DNA of 64,000 nt, from assembly GCA_014728085.1 (NCBI GenBank), contig WJMF01000099.1, forward strand, positions 109,075-173,074, read 5' to 3'. Shown here one piece after another: positions 19,648-28,700 of this stretch. The position numbers and the translations under genes were made by a program. The notes beneath the pieces are model-generated. The model had not been told where the DNA came from, ran no database searches, and saw only the letters and a program-made list of their open reading frames with translations. Numbering within the stretch: position 1 is the stretch's first letter; each line of letters begins with the position of its first letter. The DNA comes from Candidatus Zhuqueibacterota bacterium (GTDB taxonomy: Bacteria > Zhuqueibacterota > Zhuqueibacteria > Residuimicrobiales > Oceaniaggregativiventaceae).

Positions 19648-20103
19648 ATGCCTGATAAAAAACGCGAAGTCATCAAGGTTGAAATCCCCAGTAAAGCTAT
19701 CCGCGTGCAACATGCCACTTGTCCGCATGGGCATAATTTGATGGATAGTGAACATAAAATAAATGGATATCCATCGGTAGCTGTTTTGGCCCGATATCAA
19801 GACAAGGAAGGTTTAATCTACCTCGATCCTATATACGGAAGCTTTAAAAATGCCATGGAAATCGATGTTCCCGAGGGCGAGTGCGTCGAGTTTTTTTGTC
19901 CGACCTGCAAAGAACCACTGACGCTAACCAGGCAGATATGTGACCAATGCGGTGCAAATATGTTTGAGATCAGGTTGCCCCATCACGGTCTGGTTGCCGG
20001 TTGTCTGCGAAACGGTTGCCACTTTCACACCCTTAAACTTGCAGATGGTGAAAATCTGTTGCGCTCGCTGGATGAAGACCATACTCTGGATTCCTTTTTA
20101 TAA
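19648..20103 (+). CDS. Small zinc-ribbon-like protein of unknown function
   Basis: 152 residues; the ATG at 19648 follows GAAAGGGG, and the frame only extends upstream into the symporter gene. Not assigned to a family with confidence. It has a CPHGH motif (25-29), a CPTC pair (84, 87), a CDQC pair (98, 101) and a later CLRNGCHFH segment, consistent with a zinc ribbon plus a second Cys/His site. The middle section (AVLARYQDKEGLIYLDPIYGSF) looks like a beta domain. It sits 11 bases upstream of era, so co-expression with the GTPase is likely; whether that is functional is unknown. Confidence 0.6.
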   Translation: MPDKKREVIKVEIPSKAIRVQHATCPHGHNLMDSEHKINGYPSVAVLARYQDKEGLIYLDPIYGSFKNAMEIDVPEGECVEFFCPTCKEPLTLTRQICDQCGANMFEIRLPHHGLVAGCLRNGCHFHTLKLADGENLLRSLDEDHTLDSFL

Positions 20104-20114
20104 AGCGGAGTTTT

Positions 20115-21011
20115 ATGGCAAAAGATACCTATAAAGCCGGTTTTGTCGCGATCGTTGGCCGGCCAAATGTCGGTAAATCCACGTTGTTGAATGCGTTTCT
20201 GGATTTTAATCTTTCGATTATTACCCCAAAACCACAGACTACCCGTCACCGCATCCTGGGTATACACAACCGAAATCATTTTCAAATGATTTTTTGGGAT
20301 ACACCGGGATTGCTGGATCCGGAATACAAGTTACATGAGGTGATGATGCAATCCGCTCACCGGGCGGTAGCGGATTCGGATATCATATTGTTGCTGATCG
20401 ATGCAACCCGTTCTTTTACGAAAAAGAATGCCGATGTTTTGGAACACCTGGCGACCCTGAAAAAACCGTTGATCGTGGCTGTAAATAAAATCGATGCAAT
20501 CGATAAAAAAGAGGCATTGCCGATAATCGATTCCCTGCAAAAGATGATTTCTTTTTCCGAGTCGGTTCCCATCAGCGCTTTAAAAGGGGATAACCTGGAC
20601 ACCCTGGAACGCGTTTTGGTTAAATATCTACCTGTCAGTCCTCCTCTTTATCCCCCGGACCAGCTTACCGCGCATCCGGAACGCTTTTTCGTTGGTGAGA
20701 TCATTCGCGAAAAAGTTTTTCGCGAATTGCGCAAGGAAATACCTTATTCCACAGCTGTTGTTATCGACGAGTTCCGCGAACGACCGGGGCGGAAGGATTA
20801 TATTAAAGCCCGGATAGTGGTTGAAAGAGATTCGCAAAAAAGGATCGTGATCGGCAAAAGAGGAGGTATTCTTAAAACCATCGGTAAACTGGCCAGAGAG
20901 GACATTGAATCCTTTTTGGGAAGAGCGGTTTATCTCGATTTATGGGTTGTGGTCAGAGAGAATTGGCGAAAGAAAGAGACTTTTCTAAAAGAATATGGAT
21001 ATGATACCTAA
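20115..21011 (+). CDS. era: GTPase Era, 16S rRNA maturation
   Basis: 298 residues. Era binds the 3' end of 16S rRNA and promotes 30S assembly. GTPase motifs: GRPNVGKST (from 15), effector T in PQTTRHRILGI, DTPG, NKID and SALKG. The C-terminal KH domain has the VVERDSQKRIVIGKRGG loop and ends in the usual LDLWVVVRENWR..E..L...GY. GGAG lies before the ATG. The stop overlaps the early candidate starts of the SpoIID-like gene, suggesting translational coupling. Confidence 0.97.
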   Translation: MAKDTYKAGFVAIVGRPNVGKSTLLNAFLDFNLSIITPKPQTTRHRILGIHNRNHFQMIFWDTPGLLDPEYKLHEVMMQSAHRAVADSDIILLLIDATRSFTKKNADVLEHLATLKKPLIVAVNKIDAIDKKEALPIIDSLQKMISFSESVPISALKGDNLDTLERVLVKYLPVSPPLYPPDQLTAHPERFFVGEIIREKVFRELRKEIPYSTAVVIDEFRERPGRKDYIKARIVVERDSQKRIVIGKRGGILKTIGKLAREDIESFLGRAVYLDLWVVVRENWRKKETFLKEYGYDT

Positions 21012-21027
21012 AGATATGGGAATGAGC

Positions 21028-22656
21028 ATGAAACCGTGGTTAAAGCGTATACTGTTGTTGATTTTTGTTTTGATATTATTTTCCTGTGCCGGTATCAGAC
21101 GTCCGGCTTTTCGCATTGAGAGTCCGATCGTCCGCGTCGGGCTTTTGGAAAACAGAGAGTCCGTCCAAATCGAACCGCAGGGTCCTTTTTATATCCTGAC
21201 CCGGGAGAAGAGCAAACTCGATCTGATCGAACTGCCGGGAACGTGGAAGATCAGCATTCGCGAAAGTCAGGCGGCGGAATACAAATATCGTATATTATTA
21301 TACGAAACATCCGATCTCCTCAAGGCCAGAGCCAAAGCCGATGAATATAAAACAGCCGGTCTTTCTGTCGAACTCATCACGCGGGGGGAAGAACTCTATG
21401 CCGGCAAAAAATCTATACTTGACCGGCGGTATTATCGTTTGTATCTCACGCGTTTTTTTGACTCCCGGGAAAAAGCGATCGCATATGCTGACCAGATTGT
21501 TTTGCGGTATAACCGCATTGCTGAGGAAATGGTTAACCCCGGAAGCGGAACCATTAAAATCGTCTCTCCGGCTGGTGAGGAACGATTCATAAAGGATGCG
21601 ATGCGCTTTACCGGTCCGCTGATTAAAGTGAAAAATATCGATGTTGGAACCGGTTTTCACTGGCAACGCATGGAAGACCGAATATACCGGGGCGAAATTG
21701 AAATCGATATTGATCAGGAAGGCAAACTGACCGTTGTTAATGTTCTGCCTCTGGAAGAATATTTACAGGGCGTCGTTCCCGCAGAAATGTCTGCCGGCTT
21801 TCCTGCTGAAGCTCTGAAAGCGCAGGCGATAACCGCCCGTACCTTTTTATTGTACCATTTTTACCGCAAACATCTCAATGCTCCCTTTGATGTCTGTGAT
21901 GACGTACATTGCCAGGCATATACCGGTGTCTTGAATGAAAGTGACCGAACCAATCGCGCCATAGCAGAAACACGCGGGCTGGTATTAACACATCAAAATG
22001 AACTCTGTTCAACGCCCTATTCTGCCGTTTGCGGTGGCCATACCGAAGATGCATCCGTTGTCTGGAATACTGATGGTGAACCCTATTTAACCGGGATTTT
22101 TGATATCAAACCGGCGATTAAGGACAGACTTGCCTTTGATTTGCAGCTGCAACAAAATGCTGAAAAATGGATTTCCTCTCAACCCAACGTATTTTGTCAT
22201 CTGCAGGCCTATGAAAATGTAGACTTTGCCTCTTATGCACGAAAATATTTTCGCTGGGAACATCGCATAGATCGCCAGGATCTGGAACGCCTGATCAAAA
22301 ACAGAACAGGTAATGATGTCGGCACACTATTGGAAATCAGGCCTCTGGAGAGAGGTGTTTCCGGAAGAATTTCGAAGATCCTTTTTCGCGGTACGCTCGA
22401 TAGCGTTACAGTGCACGGAGAATTGAGAATCCGAAGGATATTATCTGAAACCACCCTGTATAGTTCCTGCTTTATTGTAAGTACTCTTTCTGATACAAAG
22501 GGTGTCCCGGAAACATTCATTTTTAAAGGTGCCGGGTGGGGACACGGTGTCGGCATGTGTCAAATCGGTGCATCCGTTATGGCAAAAGAGGGGTATTCCA
22601 GCAGGGAAATTCTCAAGCATTATTATCGCGGTAGCATTATCGAGGCACTCTATTGA
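21028..22656 (+). CDS. SpoIID/LytB-domain lipoprotein
   Basis: 542 residues from the ATG at 21028; two more in-frame ATGs (20995, 21019) are possible. A type II signal peptide with lipobox FSC (Cys20) predicts lipid anchoring. Residues about 90-170 resemble a SPOR-type fold (YRILLYETSDLLKARAKADEYK..G and a second half) and may bind denuded peptidoglycan. The C-terminal SpoIID domain has VVPAEMSAGFPAEALKAQAI, the AIAETRGLVLT loop, SAVCGGHTEDA and GAGWGHGVGMCQIGA. SpoIID cleaves denuded glycan strands in sporulating bacteria; in non-sporulators it is linked to wall remodelling. There is no sporulation context here. Confidence 0.85.
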   Translation: MKPWLKRILLLIFVLILFSCAGIRRPAFRIESPIVRVGLLENRESVQIEPQGPFYILTREKSKLDLIELPGTWKISIRESQAAEYKYRILLYETSDLLKARAKADEYKTAGLSVELITRGEELYAGKKSILDRRYYRLYLTRFFDSREKAIAYADQIVLRYNRIAEEMVNPGSGTIKIVSPAGEERFIKDAMRFTGPLIKVKNIDVGTGFHWQRMEDRIYRGEIEIDIDQEGKLTVVNVLPLEEYLQGVVPAEMSAGFPAEALKAQAITARTFLLYHFYRKHLNAPFDVCDDVHCQAYTGVLNESDRTNRAIAETRGLVLTHQNELCSTPYSAVCGGHTEDASVVWNTDGEPYLTGIFDIKPAIKDRLAFDLQLQQNAEKWISSQPNVFCHLQAYENVDFASYARKYFRWEHRIDRQDLERLIKNRTGNDVGTLLEIRPLERGVSGRISKILFRGTLDSVTVHGELRIRRILSETTLYSSCFIVSTLSDTKGVPETFIFKGAGWGHGVGMCQIGASVMAKEGYSSREILKHYYRGSIIEALY

Positions 22657-22657
22657 G

Positions 22658-23578
22658 ATGAGTGACGAAACAAGTAACCGAGTTATTCTACTCTTTGTCG
22701 ACGGCATCGGTATAGGGACACGAAATCCGGCGATTAATCCCTGCGCGGATGCTGATTTTCCGTTTTTTCGTCATTTTAAAGACGAATCTTTTCCAAAAGA
22801 AACGAACAGTGGCATCATCCTGAACCTGGATGCAACACTCGGCATTCCCGGTCTGCCGCAAAGCGCTACCGGTCAGACAACGTTGCTGACCGGTATCAAT
22901 GCCAGTAAAGCCATCGACAGGCATTTGAGCGGTTTTCCCAATAAACGATTAAGAGAACTCATTTCCAAAAACGGTTTATTCACCCAGCTTTTGCGAAACA
23001 ACAAGACGCCTGCATTTATCAATACGTTTCGTCCCCCTTTTTTTGATTATAATCCGTTCGAGATCGAGCGTTTTCTCAGCACCACGACGCTGGTCAACCT
23101 CTATGCGGGGCTGCCCTTTTTTAGTCTCGATGATCTCGTTGGCGAGCGATCCATTTATCACGATCTGACCAATGAAACCCTGGTTGAAAAGGGATTCTCT
23201 GTACAACGCTTCACACCGGAAAAAGCAGGTCAGATTCTGGCAAAACAGAGCAGACATTACGATATTATTTTATATGAATATTTTCAAACGGATCAGGCAG
23301 GTCACTCTCAGGATTTTGCCCTGGCCCGTGAAAAACTGAAGGATCTCCACCGGTTTCTCTTTGCTGTGCTGGATTCAGTCAATCTCAAGGAGACCCTTGT
23401 TGTTTTGGTCAGCGATCATGGAAATATTGAGGACCTTTCGATAAAAACGCATACCGTCAATCCTGTGCTGACCGGGCTGTTCGGAAGGGGAAAAGAGTCT
23501 TTAATAAAATCGCTACACTCCCTCGTCGATATCACACCGGCAATTTTGAATTATCTGGTCAATGGCTACGACTCTTGA
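22658..23578 (+). CDS. Alkaline-phosphatase-superfamily metalloenzyme (phosphomutase-like)
   Basis: 306 residues, start ATG two bases after the upstream stop (TGAGATG). The fold is that of phosphopentomutase and cofactor-independent phosphoglycerate mutase: metal ligand Asp15 in LLFVDGIGIG, the nucleophile loop SATGQTTLLTG, the QTDQAGHSQD motif, and SDHGN near residue 250 followed by a His in KTHTVNP. It is shorter than either named mutase and lacks a clear cap domain of the iPGM type, so the substrate is unknown. Its last 20 bases overlap the end of the oppositely oriented methyltransferase gene. Confidence 0.75.
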   Translation: MSDETSNRVILLFVDGIGIGTRNPAINPCADADFPFFRHFKDESFPKETNSGIILNLDATLGIPGLPQSATGQTTLLTGINASKAIDRHLSGFPNKRLRELISKNGLFTQLLRNNKTPAFINTFRPPFFDYNPFEIERFLSTTTLVNLYAGLPFFSLDDLVGERSIYHDLTNETLVEKGFSVQRFTPEKAGQILAKQSRHYDIILYEYFQTDQAGHSQDFALAREKLKDLHRFLFAVLDSVNLKETLVVLVSDHGNIEDLSIKTHTVNPVLTGLFGRGKESLIKSLHSLVDITPAILNYLVNGYDS

Positions 23579-24587
23579 AAAGATAATAGTAGGTAGGCGC
23601 CATCGCATATTTTTGTACCAGGGGATCGTTATATTTGGGTTCACGGCTGACCAGATCGTAGCCATGTTGTTTTATGATCGGCGTAAAATTTATCCCTTCG
23701 GTGGTCAATAAATGCTTGCCGCCATGGTTCATCGGGTTCGGGATCACCAGCAAAAAGGGAATCCCGAATCGCTGCAGTTTATCAAGCCACCATTCTATCG
23801 CCGGTTTTGAGCACTCTGAAAAGCTGTGGATGTTCAGAGCCATATCAATCTTGTTTTCCTTTAATACAGACTCTATTTGGTGCAGGGGCACGGCAACAGC
23901 TTTTTCCCCAAGATTGCGAAATTTTAGATAATATTCACAAATAAATGTCGATATGGCCACCGCATCGGTGCAAAAACAGGTTTTTATATTGGGAAAAGCC
24001 CTTAACAGTCGATGTGCCAACCTGCCATAACCGGCACCTATATCCAGAATATTGCCGGTAACGGCCGAAGAGGAAAGATCGAGATGTTTATGCAAAAAGT
24101 AGATCTCCAGTATCGAATCCAGCAGATCTCTGGAAATGAGTTTTCCCTCCAGTTGAAAGGTAATATTACCAAACCACTTGTCTTCACGCAGTTTGTTTAA
24201 TAAATCAAGCGAGTCGATGGATTTTACATAATAATAAGCCAGCGTGTAAGACATCTCATTCATATTGTTGCCCCTGCTCTGCCAAATATATCCATTATCA
24301 CCTCTGAAGAAGAGGAGGTCCTGCGCTTTAATATAGTCTGGTGTCCAGATTAATGATTCGGTTGCTTTTTGAAAGCGGGCATATCTTTCCTGCAGCTCCA
24401 ACAAACGTGGATGTGTGGGATTCAGGTAAGATTTGGCATGAACCGGGAGATTCATCTCCTGCAATTGGGATTTATCCACTTGGGCAGAGCACTGCCAGGG
24501 ATATAATAGCTTTTGCGGGCATGCCTTATAGTGATATTTGCCGAGAATTTTATCTAACCGTTTAAGCAAGACGTTTTTTAATGACAT
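23559..24587 (-). CDS. Class I SAM-dependent methyltransferase, probable sugar or small-molecule type
   Basis: 342 residues from the ATG at 24587; the open frame continues upstream but would run into the SGNH gene. A Rossmann methyltransferase motif I is clear (NILDIGAGYGRLAHRLL, 179-195), followed by an acidic strand (CTDAVA) and a motif IV-like segment (MALNIHSFSEC). The layout resembles the 'putative sugar O-methyltransferase' family, with a long N-terminal helical region. Context (SGNH hydrolase, membrane glycosyltransferase) supports a role in modifying a surface glycan. The ribosome site is weak. Confidence 0.65.
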   Translation of the reverse strand: MSLKNVLLKRLDKILGKYHYKACPQKLLYPWQCSAQVDKSQLQEMNLPVHAKSYLNPTHPRLLELQERYARFQKATESLIWTPDYIKAQDLLFFRGDNGYIWQSRGNNMNEMSYTLAYYYVKSIDSLDLLNKLREDKWFGNITFQLEGKLISRDLLDSILEIYFLHKHLDLSSSAVTGNILDIGAGYGRLAHRLLRAFPNIKTCFCTDAVAISTFICEYYLKFRNLGEKAVAVPLHQIESVLKENKIDMALNIHSFSECSKPAIEWWLDKLQRFGIPFLLVIPNPMNHGGKHLLTTEGINFTPIIKQHGYDLVSREPKYNDPLVQKYAMAPTYYYLFKSRSH

Positions 24588-24621
24588 ATCGGCACCATAG
24601 CTTCCATTGTGATGAGGTCCT

Positions 24622-25770
24622 TCAGGGCAACAAGCCGGACTGTTCGAGATAGGCTGCAACAAGCCTGGCTTTGGTGTTGCTGCCTTTTTCATTGACATGA
24701 TTGCCATCGCACCAATAATCCGGCTCAGTCGGCATTTGAGCGGCAAGATCGAAACAGTGTATGTTTTTTTGAAGGCATATATTTTTAATAATATCATTGT
24801 GCTCTTTGATGGCGTTGCGATATTCAGGTGTAAAGGACATGGGATTATTCGGAAAATGCGGGGAAGAGGCAAAGGTTAACAAGACCACGTCAATATCGTT
24901 GGCTTTGCAGAGCGCAACGATATTTTCCATATTTTTTTCGAAATAGATGGGCGGGTTTTTTGTCAGCATTTCACTCGCCGGATGTCTGGTGAAAATTCTC
25001 GAAGGATATACATTCAGTCGTTTTTGCTCGCAAAATTCCATGGTATAGTTTGTCTCGACGTAATCGTGCGTGCGAAAAAAGAGCAATCCGGCCATGCTTT
25101 TTCGCAATCCCAGTCTTGTAGCGAGAATGCGAATTGCCGTGCTCCTGGTCCAAAAGTTTTCCCGCGGTTCTGAATAGGGCTTGCGTGAAGCTGTGTTATC
25201 CGCTCTGTATGCTGAATAGGGATAAACCAGACGGCAATGAACATCATTTACATTTTGATAGACGATAACGAGATCCGGCTGGAGCTCCAGAACTCTGAAA
25301 GACAGGTTGATCAGACTTTCCCAGCTCGAATATTTACCGCAGCCGGCATTAATGACTTTGAGTTCGGGGCGTTTTTGGCTCAGATAGCGCTGCAGAAGAT
25401 ACGGATATGATTGCGTATAATCTTCAACGCTGGTTGTATAGGTTGTCGATCCCCCCAGGCAGGCGATACGGAATTCCGATTCCGGTTTTGGCATGCTGAT
25501 CTCATCTCCTCTGTAGCCCAGAGTGTTGTGTCTGTTTTTATCGCTGCGGTAATTCGGCAGGGGAATGAATGGCAGATAGGGGTGCCTTTTGTATCGTTTT
25601 TCCAGGTTTTGTACCTGCTCCGCGGTGCCGTATAAAGCAATCTGTTTGTTGTTTGCAAAAACGGATAACCATAGCCGACTGGCAGCTTCCAGCACGATAA
25701 ATGCAAAAATAGTGGCGAGTACTGCAGCACCTATAGCATATCCTCGGGAGGATTGTTTTTTTATTTCCAT
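24622..25770 (-). CDS. Membrane-anchored SGNH/GDSL-family hydrolase
   Basis: 382 residues. One N-terminal membrane segment (about residues 12-32) leaves the catalytic domain outside the cytoplasm. SGNH blocks are visible: block I CLGGSTTYT with Ser108, an Asn block (YQNVNDV), and block V DGNH with Asp355 and His358. Such proteins remove or transfer acetyl or other acyl groups on glycans and lipids. It is 34 bases upstream of the methyltransferase and 55 bases downstream of the membrane glycosyltransferase gene on the same strand. The acyl substrate is not predictable. Confidence 0.78.
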   Translation of the reverse strand: MEIKKQSSRGYAIGAAVLATIFAFIVLEAASRLWLSVFANNKQIALYGTAEQVQNLEKRYKRHPYLPFIPLPNYRSDKNRHNTLGYRGDEISMPKPESEFRIACLGGSTTYTTSVEDYTQSYPYLLQRYLSQKRPELKVINAGCGKYSSWESLINLSFRVLELQPDLVIVYQNVNDVHCRLVYPYSAYRADNTASRKPYSEPRENFWTRSTAIRILATRLGLRKSMAGLLFFRTHDYVETNYTMEFCEQKRLNVYPSRIFTRHPASEMLTKNPPIYFEKNMENIVALCKANDIDVVLLTFASSPHFPNNPMSFTPEYRNAIKEHNDIIKNICLQKNIHCFDLAAQMPTEPDYWCDGNHVNEKGSNTKARLVAAYLEQSGLLP

Positions 25771-25825
25771 TTTGTTTTTTCTCTACCCTGGGTGATTTGT
25801 TCTGGTCTGGCATTCAGTGTTTCTT

Positions 25826-27427
25826 CTAATGCCTCTCTCTTTGTAAAAAGGTAAAATATCCCTGTTTTTGGTTGCCTTTATCCTTTATCCAGAATGATTT
25901 CAGCTCATAATTTTGCAGTAAATTCATAATGTGCGCATTGAACGACGGAAAACGCATCGGTTTTGGGGTCAGCTCTCTGTTGAACATAAAAAACGTCGGT
26001 TGCCTGGAGAGTGTATAGGCCAGACTTGCTTTTTCATGTCCCGGGAATCCTTTGCCTATATTTTTTCGGTGACGGTGAGCGATGACCGGATCCACCAATC
26101 CGTGCAGACCATATATTTCAAGTTCGGAATAAAATCCTACAGCACCTATTGCGTCTGTTGCCAGGCTTGCATTCTCTCCCTGGGCATAGTTTTTAAAAAA
26201 ATGGCCGATTGCCGTCAGACGCCGGCTGTGCCAGCGTTCTGTTTGGATGCCCCTGTACTGACCATGCGTCATTGTCGGTTTTGTAAAAAGCCGTTCTTCC
26301 AGTGGCGTGGAATGTACTGTTGTACCGGCGATAGAGAACAACAACAGAGCGATCAGCACCAGACGCTGAGAAGGCGTTTGCTCTTTTTCAAAGAGTAGCA
26401 TAAAGCCCCAGGATATGAGCAAATAAATAAACGGTAATATGGGAACGAAAAATCTGTACATCGCCATGTAATCACCCCCGACCCATATGATATATACGGA
26501 ATAGGCAACGGTAAGCGACAAACAGATCAGAGCTGCCCGGGCACGGATTGCCGGTTGAAATAATTTGAACTTTACAAGAGGTTGTGCTCTGTTCCATAAA
26601 ATCAGAAACGGTAAAGGGATAAGTGGTAAAAGATAGTGAAAGGCAAAGTAAAAGAGGTAACACAACCCCCTGTACCACTGAAAATATCCGCCCCCGGTTT
26701 TGGCATAAAAGGTATTGGGCAAAAGAAAACCGAAATAAGAGAATCGCCATATAAAATAGATAGAAAAAGGGATAATATAGAAGAGCAGAGCCAAAAAAAG
26801 CATTGTTTTGCGTTTTGTTCTTTGATGATGCGGGTTTTGGAACAACAGGATCATCAAAACCAGAACCGCGAATATTCCAAAGCCTTCAGGCCGGCTAAGC
26901 GTGGCAATCAGAGCGGAGAAAAAGGCCAGAGCCAGTGTTTTTGTGTTTCCCCGTGCCTGCCAGGAAACAGTATAATAAGCTGTGGCAACGACCCAAAGGG
27001 TAAAAAAACTGGTCTCCATACCGCTGCAAGCCCAGGTAGCAAACGGCCCTGAACAAGCCAGGAAAAGAGGAGGAAGCAAAGCTCCTAAACGGGTTTTAGA
27101 GAGAAAATTGTGGGCAAACCGATAGACATAAACCAGAACGAGTATAGCGGCCACCAGGCCTGCGACTTGAGAAAAAAGAGTTACCTCGGCATCTAAATAG
27201 AGTGCAAGAGCATTCAGCATCACCCAGAGAAAGTTGCTATATCCTTCTACCGGCGATTCGGTAAGGTTCCAAACCAGACCATTGCCGGAGGCAAGATTTT
27301 TAGCAAAGCGAAAGGAGATAAATGCGTCTTCTGCAATCACAGCCAGATATCGGCAGTGCAAAATGAACAAGCTGACAATGATCAAAAAGACAAAAAATGT
27401 CAATTTGATCTGGTTTTGGTTTCTCAT
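25826..27427 (-). CDS. Polytopic GT-C-type glycosyltransferase-like protein
   Basis: 533 residues with about 11 membrane segments. The first periplasmic loop carries AEDAFISFRFAKNLASGNGLVWN followed by VEGYSNFLWV, a signature of GT-C polyprenyl-phosphate-sugar transferases (for example arabinofuranosyltransferase-like proteins); the acidic ED pair just after TM1 matches their catalytic Asp. It would move a sugar from a lipid carrier to an acceptor on the outer face of the inner membrane. No donor-synthesis gene is adjacent. Family is fairly clear, sugar and acceptor are not. Confidence 0.7.
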   Translation of the reverse strand: MRNQNQIKLTFFVFLIIVSLFILHCRYLAVIAEDAFISFRFAKNLASGNGLVWNLTESPVEGYSNFLWVMLNALALYLDAEVTLFSQVAGLVAAILVLVYVYRFAHNFLSKTRLGALLPPLFLACSGPFATWACSGMETSFFTLWVVATAYYTVSWQARGNTKTLALAFFSALIATLSRPEGFGIFAVLVLMILLFQNPHHQRTKRKTMLFLALLFYIIPFSIYFIWRFSYFGFLLPNTFYAKTGGGYFQWYRGLCYLFYFAFHYLLPLIPLPFLILWNRAQPLVKFKLFQPAIRARAALICLSLTVAYSVYIIWVGGDYMAMYRFFVPILPFIYLLISWGFMLLFEKEQTPSQRLVLIALLLFSIAGTTVHSTPLEERLFTKPTMTHGQYRGIQTERWHSRRLTAIGHFFKNYAQGENASLATDAIGAVGFYSELEIYGLHGLVDPVIAHRHRKNIGKGFPGHEKASLAYTLSRQPTFFMFNRELTPKPMRFPSFNAHIMNLLQNYELKSFWIKDKGNQKQGYFTFLQRERH

Positions 27428-27585
27428 ATCAAAATCATGTCGGGTTATGATTTATGCCGTCCTCTTGGGGAGCGGATTGGTTGCAGGTACGAAAGATGCC
27501 ATCCCCGTTGTGCGTTTTTTATCATCGCCTGCCACCTGCAGATCGACTGCTCGCGTCAGACACTAATAATTTATTAATTTTACCG

Positions 27586-28635
27586 TTATTTACAATTCTT
27601 TTTTAATCGAAGAAACGAGTCCATGATCAGGGCAAATACAACAGGATACGCTTCCAGATATCCTCTCCACTCATCGAAAAAACCAAAAAAAAGAGCCATC
27701 ATCAACAATGGTGCAAGAGTAGTATAAAGAGAAACTCTTAGAAAACAGGGTTTTTTTTGCCAACGGAAAAAAATCAGTATTCCCCCCAGCATAAACGTCA
27801 GGTACGCCTGAAAATTCCATCCATGGCTGAGAATAGTAACATTGTGATCTATCAAATGGAGCTCGAGAAAAGCGCCCGGATTATTATGATAATGCAATGC
27901 AAGAAGACCTTTAATCAGCAAAAAGGAAATCACCAACAGGGACAAGAATCCCGCAAAGGTCAATGCGTTCGGCCGTTTGAAATAAATAATTCCATACAGG
28001 GGAACAAGCAGCACCGCTGTTTCCTTGTTTAAACAGCACAGGATAAAGGTGAAAAAGAATGCTTTTAATCGATTTCGCTCAAGCATGTACAAAGCGAGGG
28101 TAAACAAGAAAAGCTGCGTCGGGTCATAGATCATTGAAGTATATTTAAAAAATGGGGGCAACCCCAGCAGCAGGATCGTTGCCAGCAGAAGAGACGATTG
28201 CCATGAATCCGGCAGATCATAAAAATCTCTGATAAATTTAACCGTAAAATGAGCAAATCCAAGGAACGAAAAAAACATAATCACAACGGCCCATATATAG
28301 CGATAGGCATAATATGGTTCCCAGCGAAAGGTTTTATAAATATCCTCTAAAAATAAATTGTCCGAAATCAGTTCAATGCATTTCTTTTCGATCGTGTCGG
28401 GAGTGAGCGCTTCAATGGTACGGATGGTTGACGGGACAAGCGTGCGATAGATAAAGGGTTTGTGAGCGGTTCCGTTGACCATGGAAGAAAATTTGCTGGG
28501 ATGGTAGTAATTGATACCTGAATGCATGGGACCGGGCTTGACGAAGATCAGGAGAATCAGCAAGCTGACGAGACTGAGGCCGCCCCAGTAGAAGCATTTT
28601 GCAGACAAGGGTAAAAATTTGACTTTATATTTCAT
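27586..28635 (-). CDS. Polytopic membrane protein of unknown function
   Basis: 349 residues with about nine hydrophobic segments. The first external loop has INYYHPSKFSSMVNG and FIYRTLVPSTIR, and a FKYTSMIYDPTQLFLF segment lies mid-protein; RTL near the first loop followed by a DP..L helix is seen in several uncharacterised GT-C-like membrane proteins. I do not recognise a defined family. It is in the same orientation as the adjacent glycosyltransferase and arylsulfotransferase-like genes, so a role in surface-polymer assembly is the best guess from context alone. Confidence 0.6.
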   Translation of the reverse strand: MKYKVKFLPLSAKCFYWGGLSLVSLLILLIFVKPGPMHSGINYYHPSKFSSMVNGTAHKPFIYRTLVPSTIRTIEALTPDTIEKKCIELISDNLFLEDIYKTFRWEPYYAYRYIWAVVIMFFSFLGFAHFTVKFIRDFYDLPDSWQSSLLLATILLLGLPPFFKYTSMIYDPTQLFLFTLALYMLERNRLKAFFFTFILCCLNKETAVLLVPLYGIIYFKRPNALTFAGFLSLLVISFLLIKGLLALHYHNNPGAFLELHLIDHNVTILSHGWNFQAYLTFMLGGILIFFRWQKKPCFLRVSLYTTLAPLLMMALFFGFFDEWRGYLEAYPVVFALIMDSFLRLKKNCK

Positions 28636-28700
28636 TATACAGCCCTCCTTGCCCCGGCGGAGTAGAAATGGGAACTAATATCTTTTCAGGATAAAGAAAT

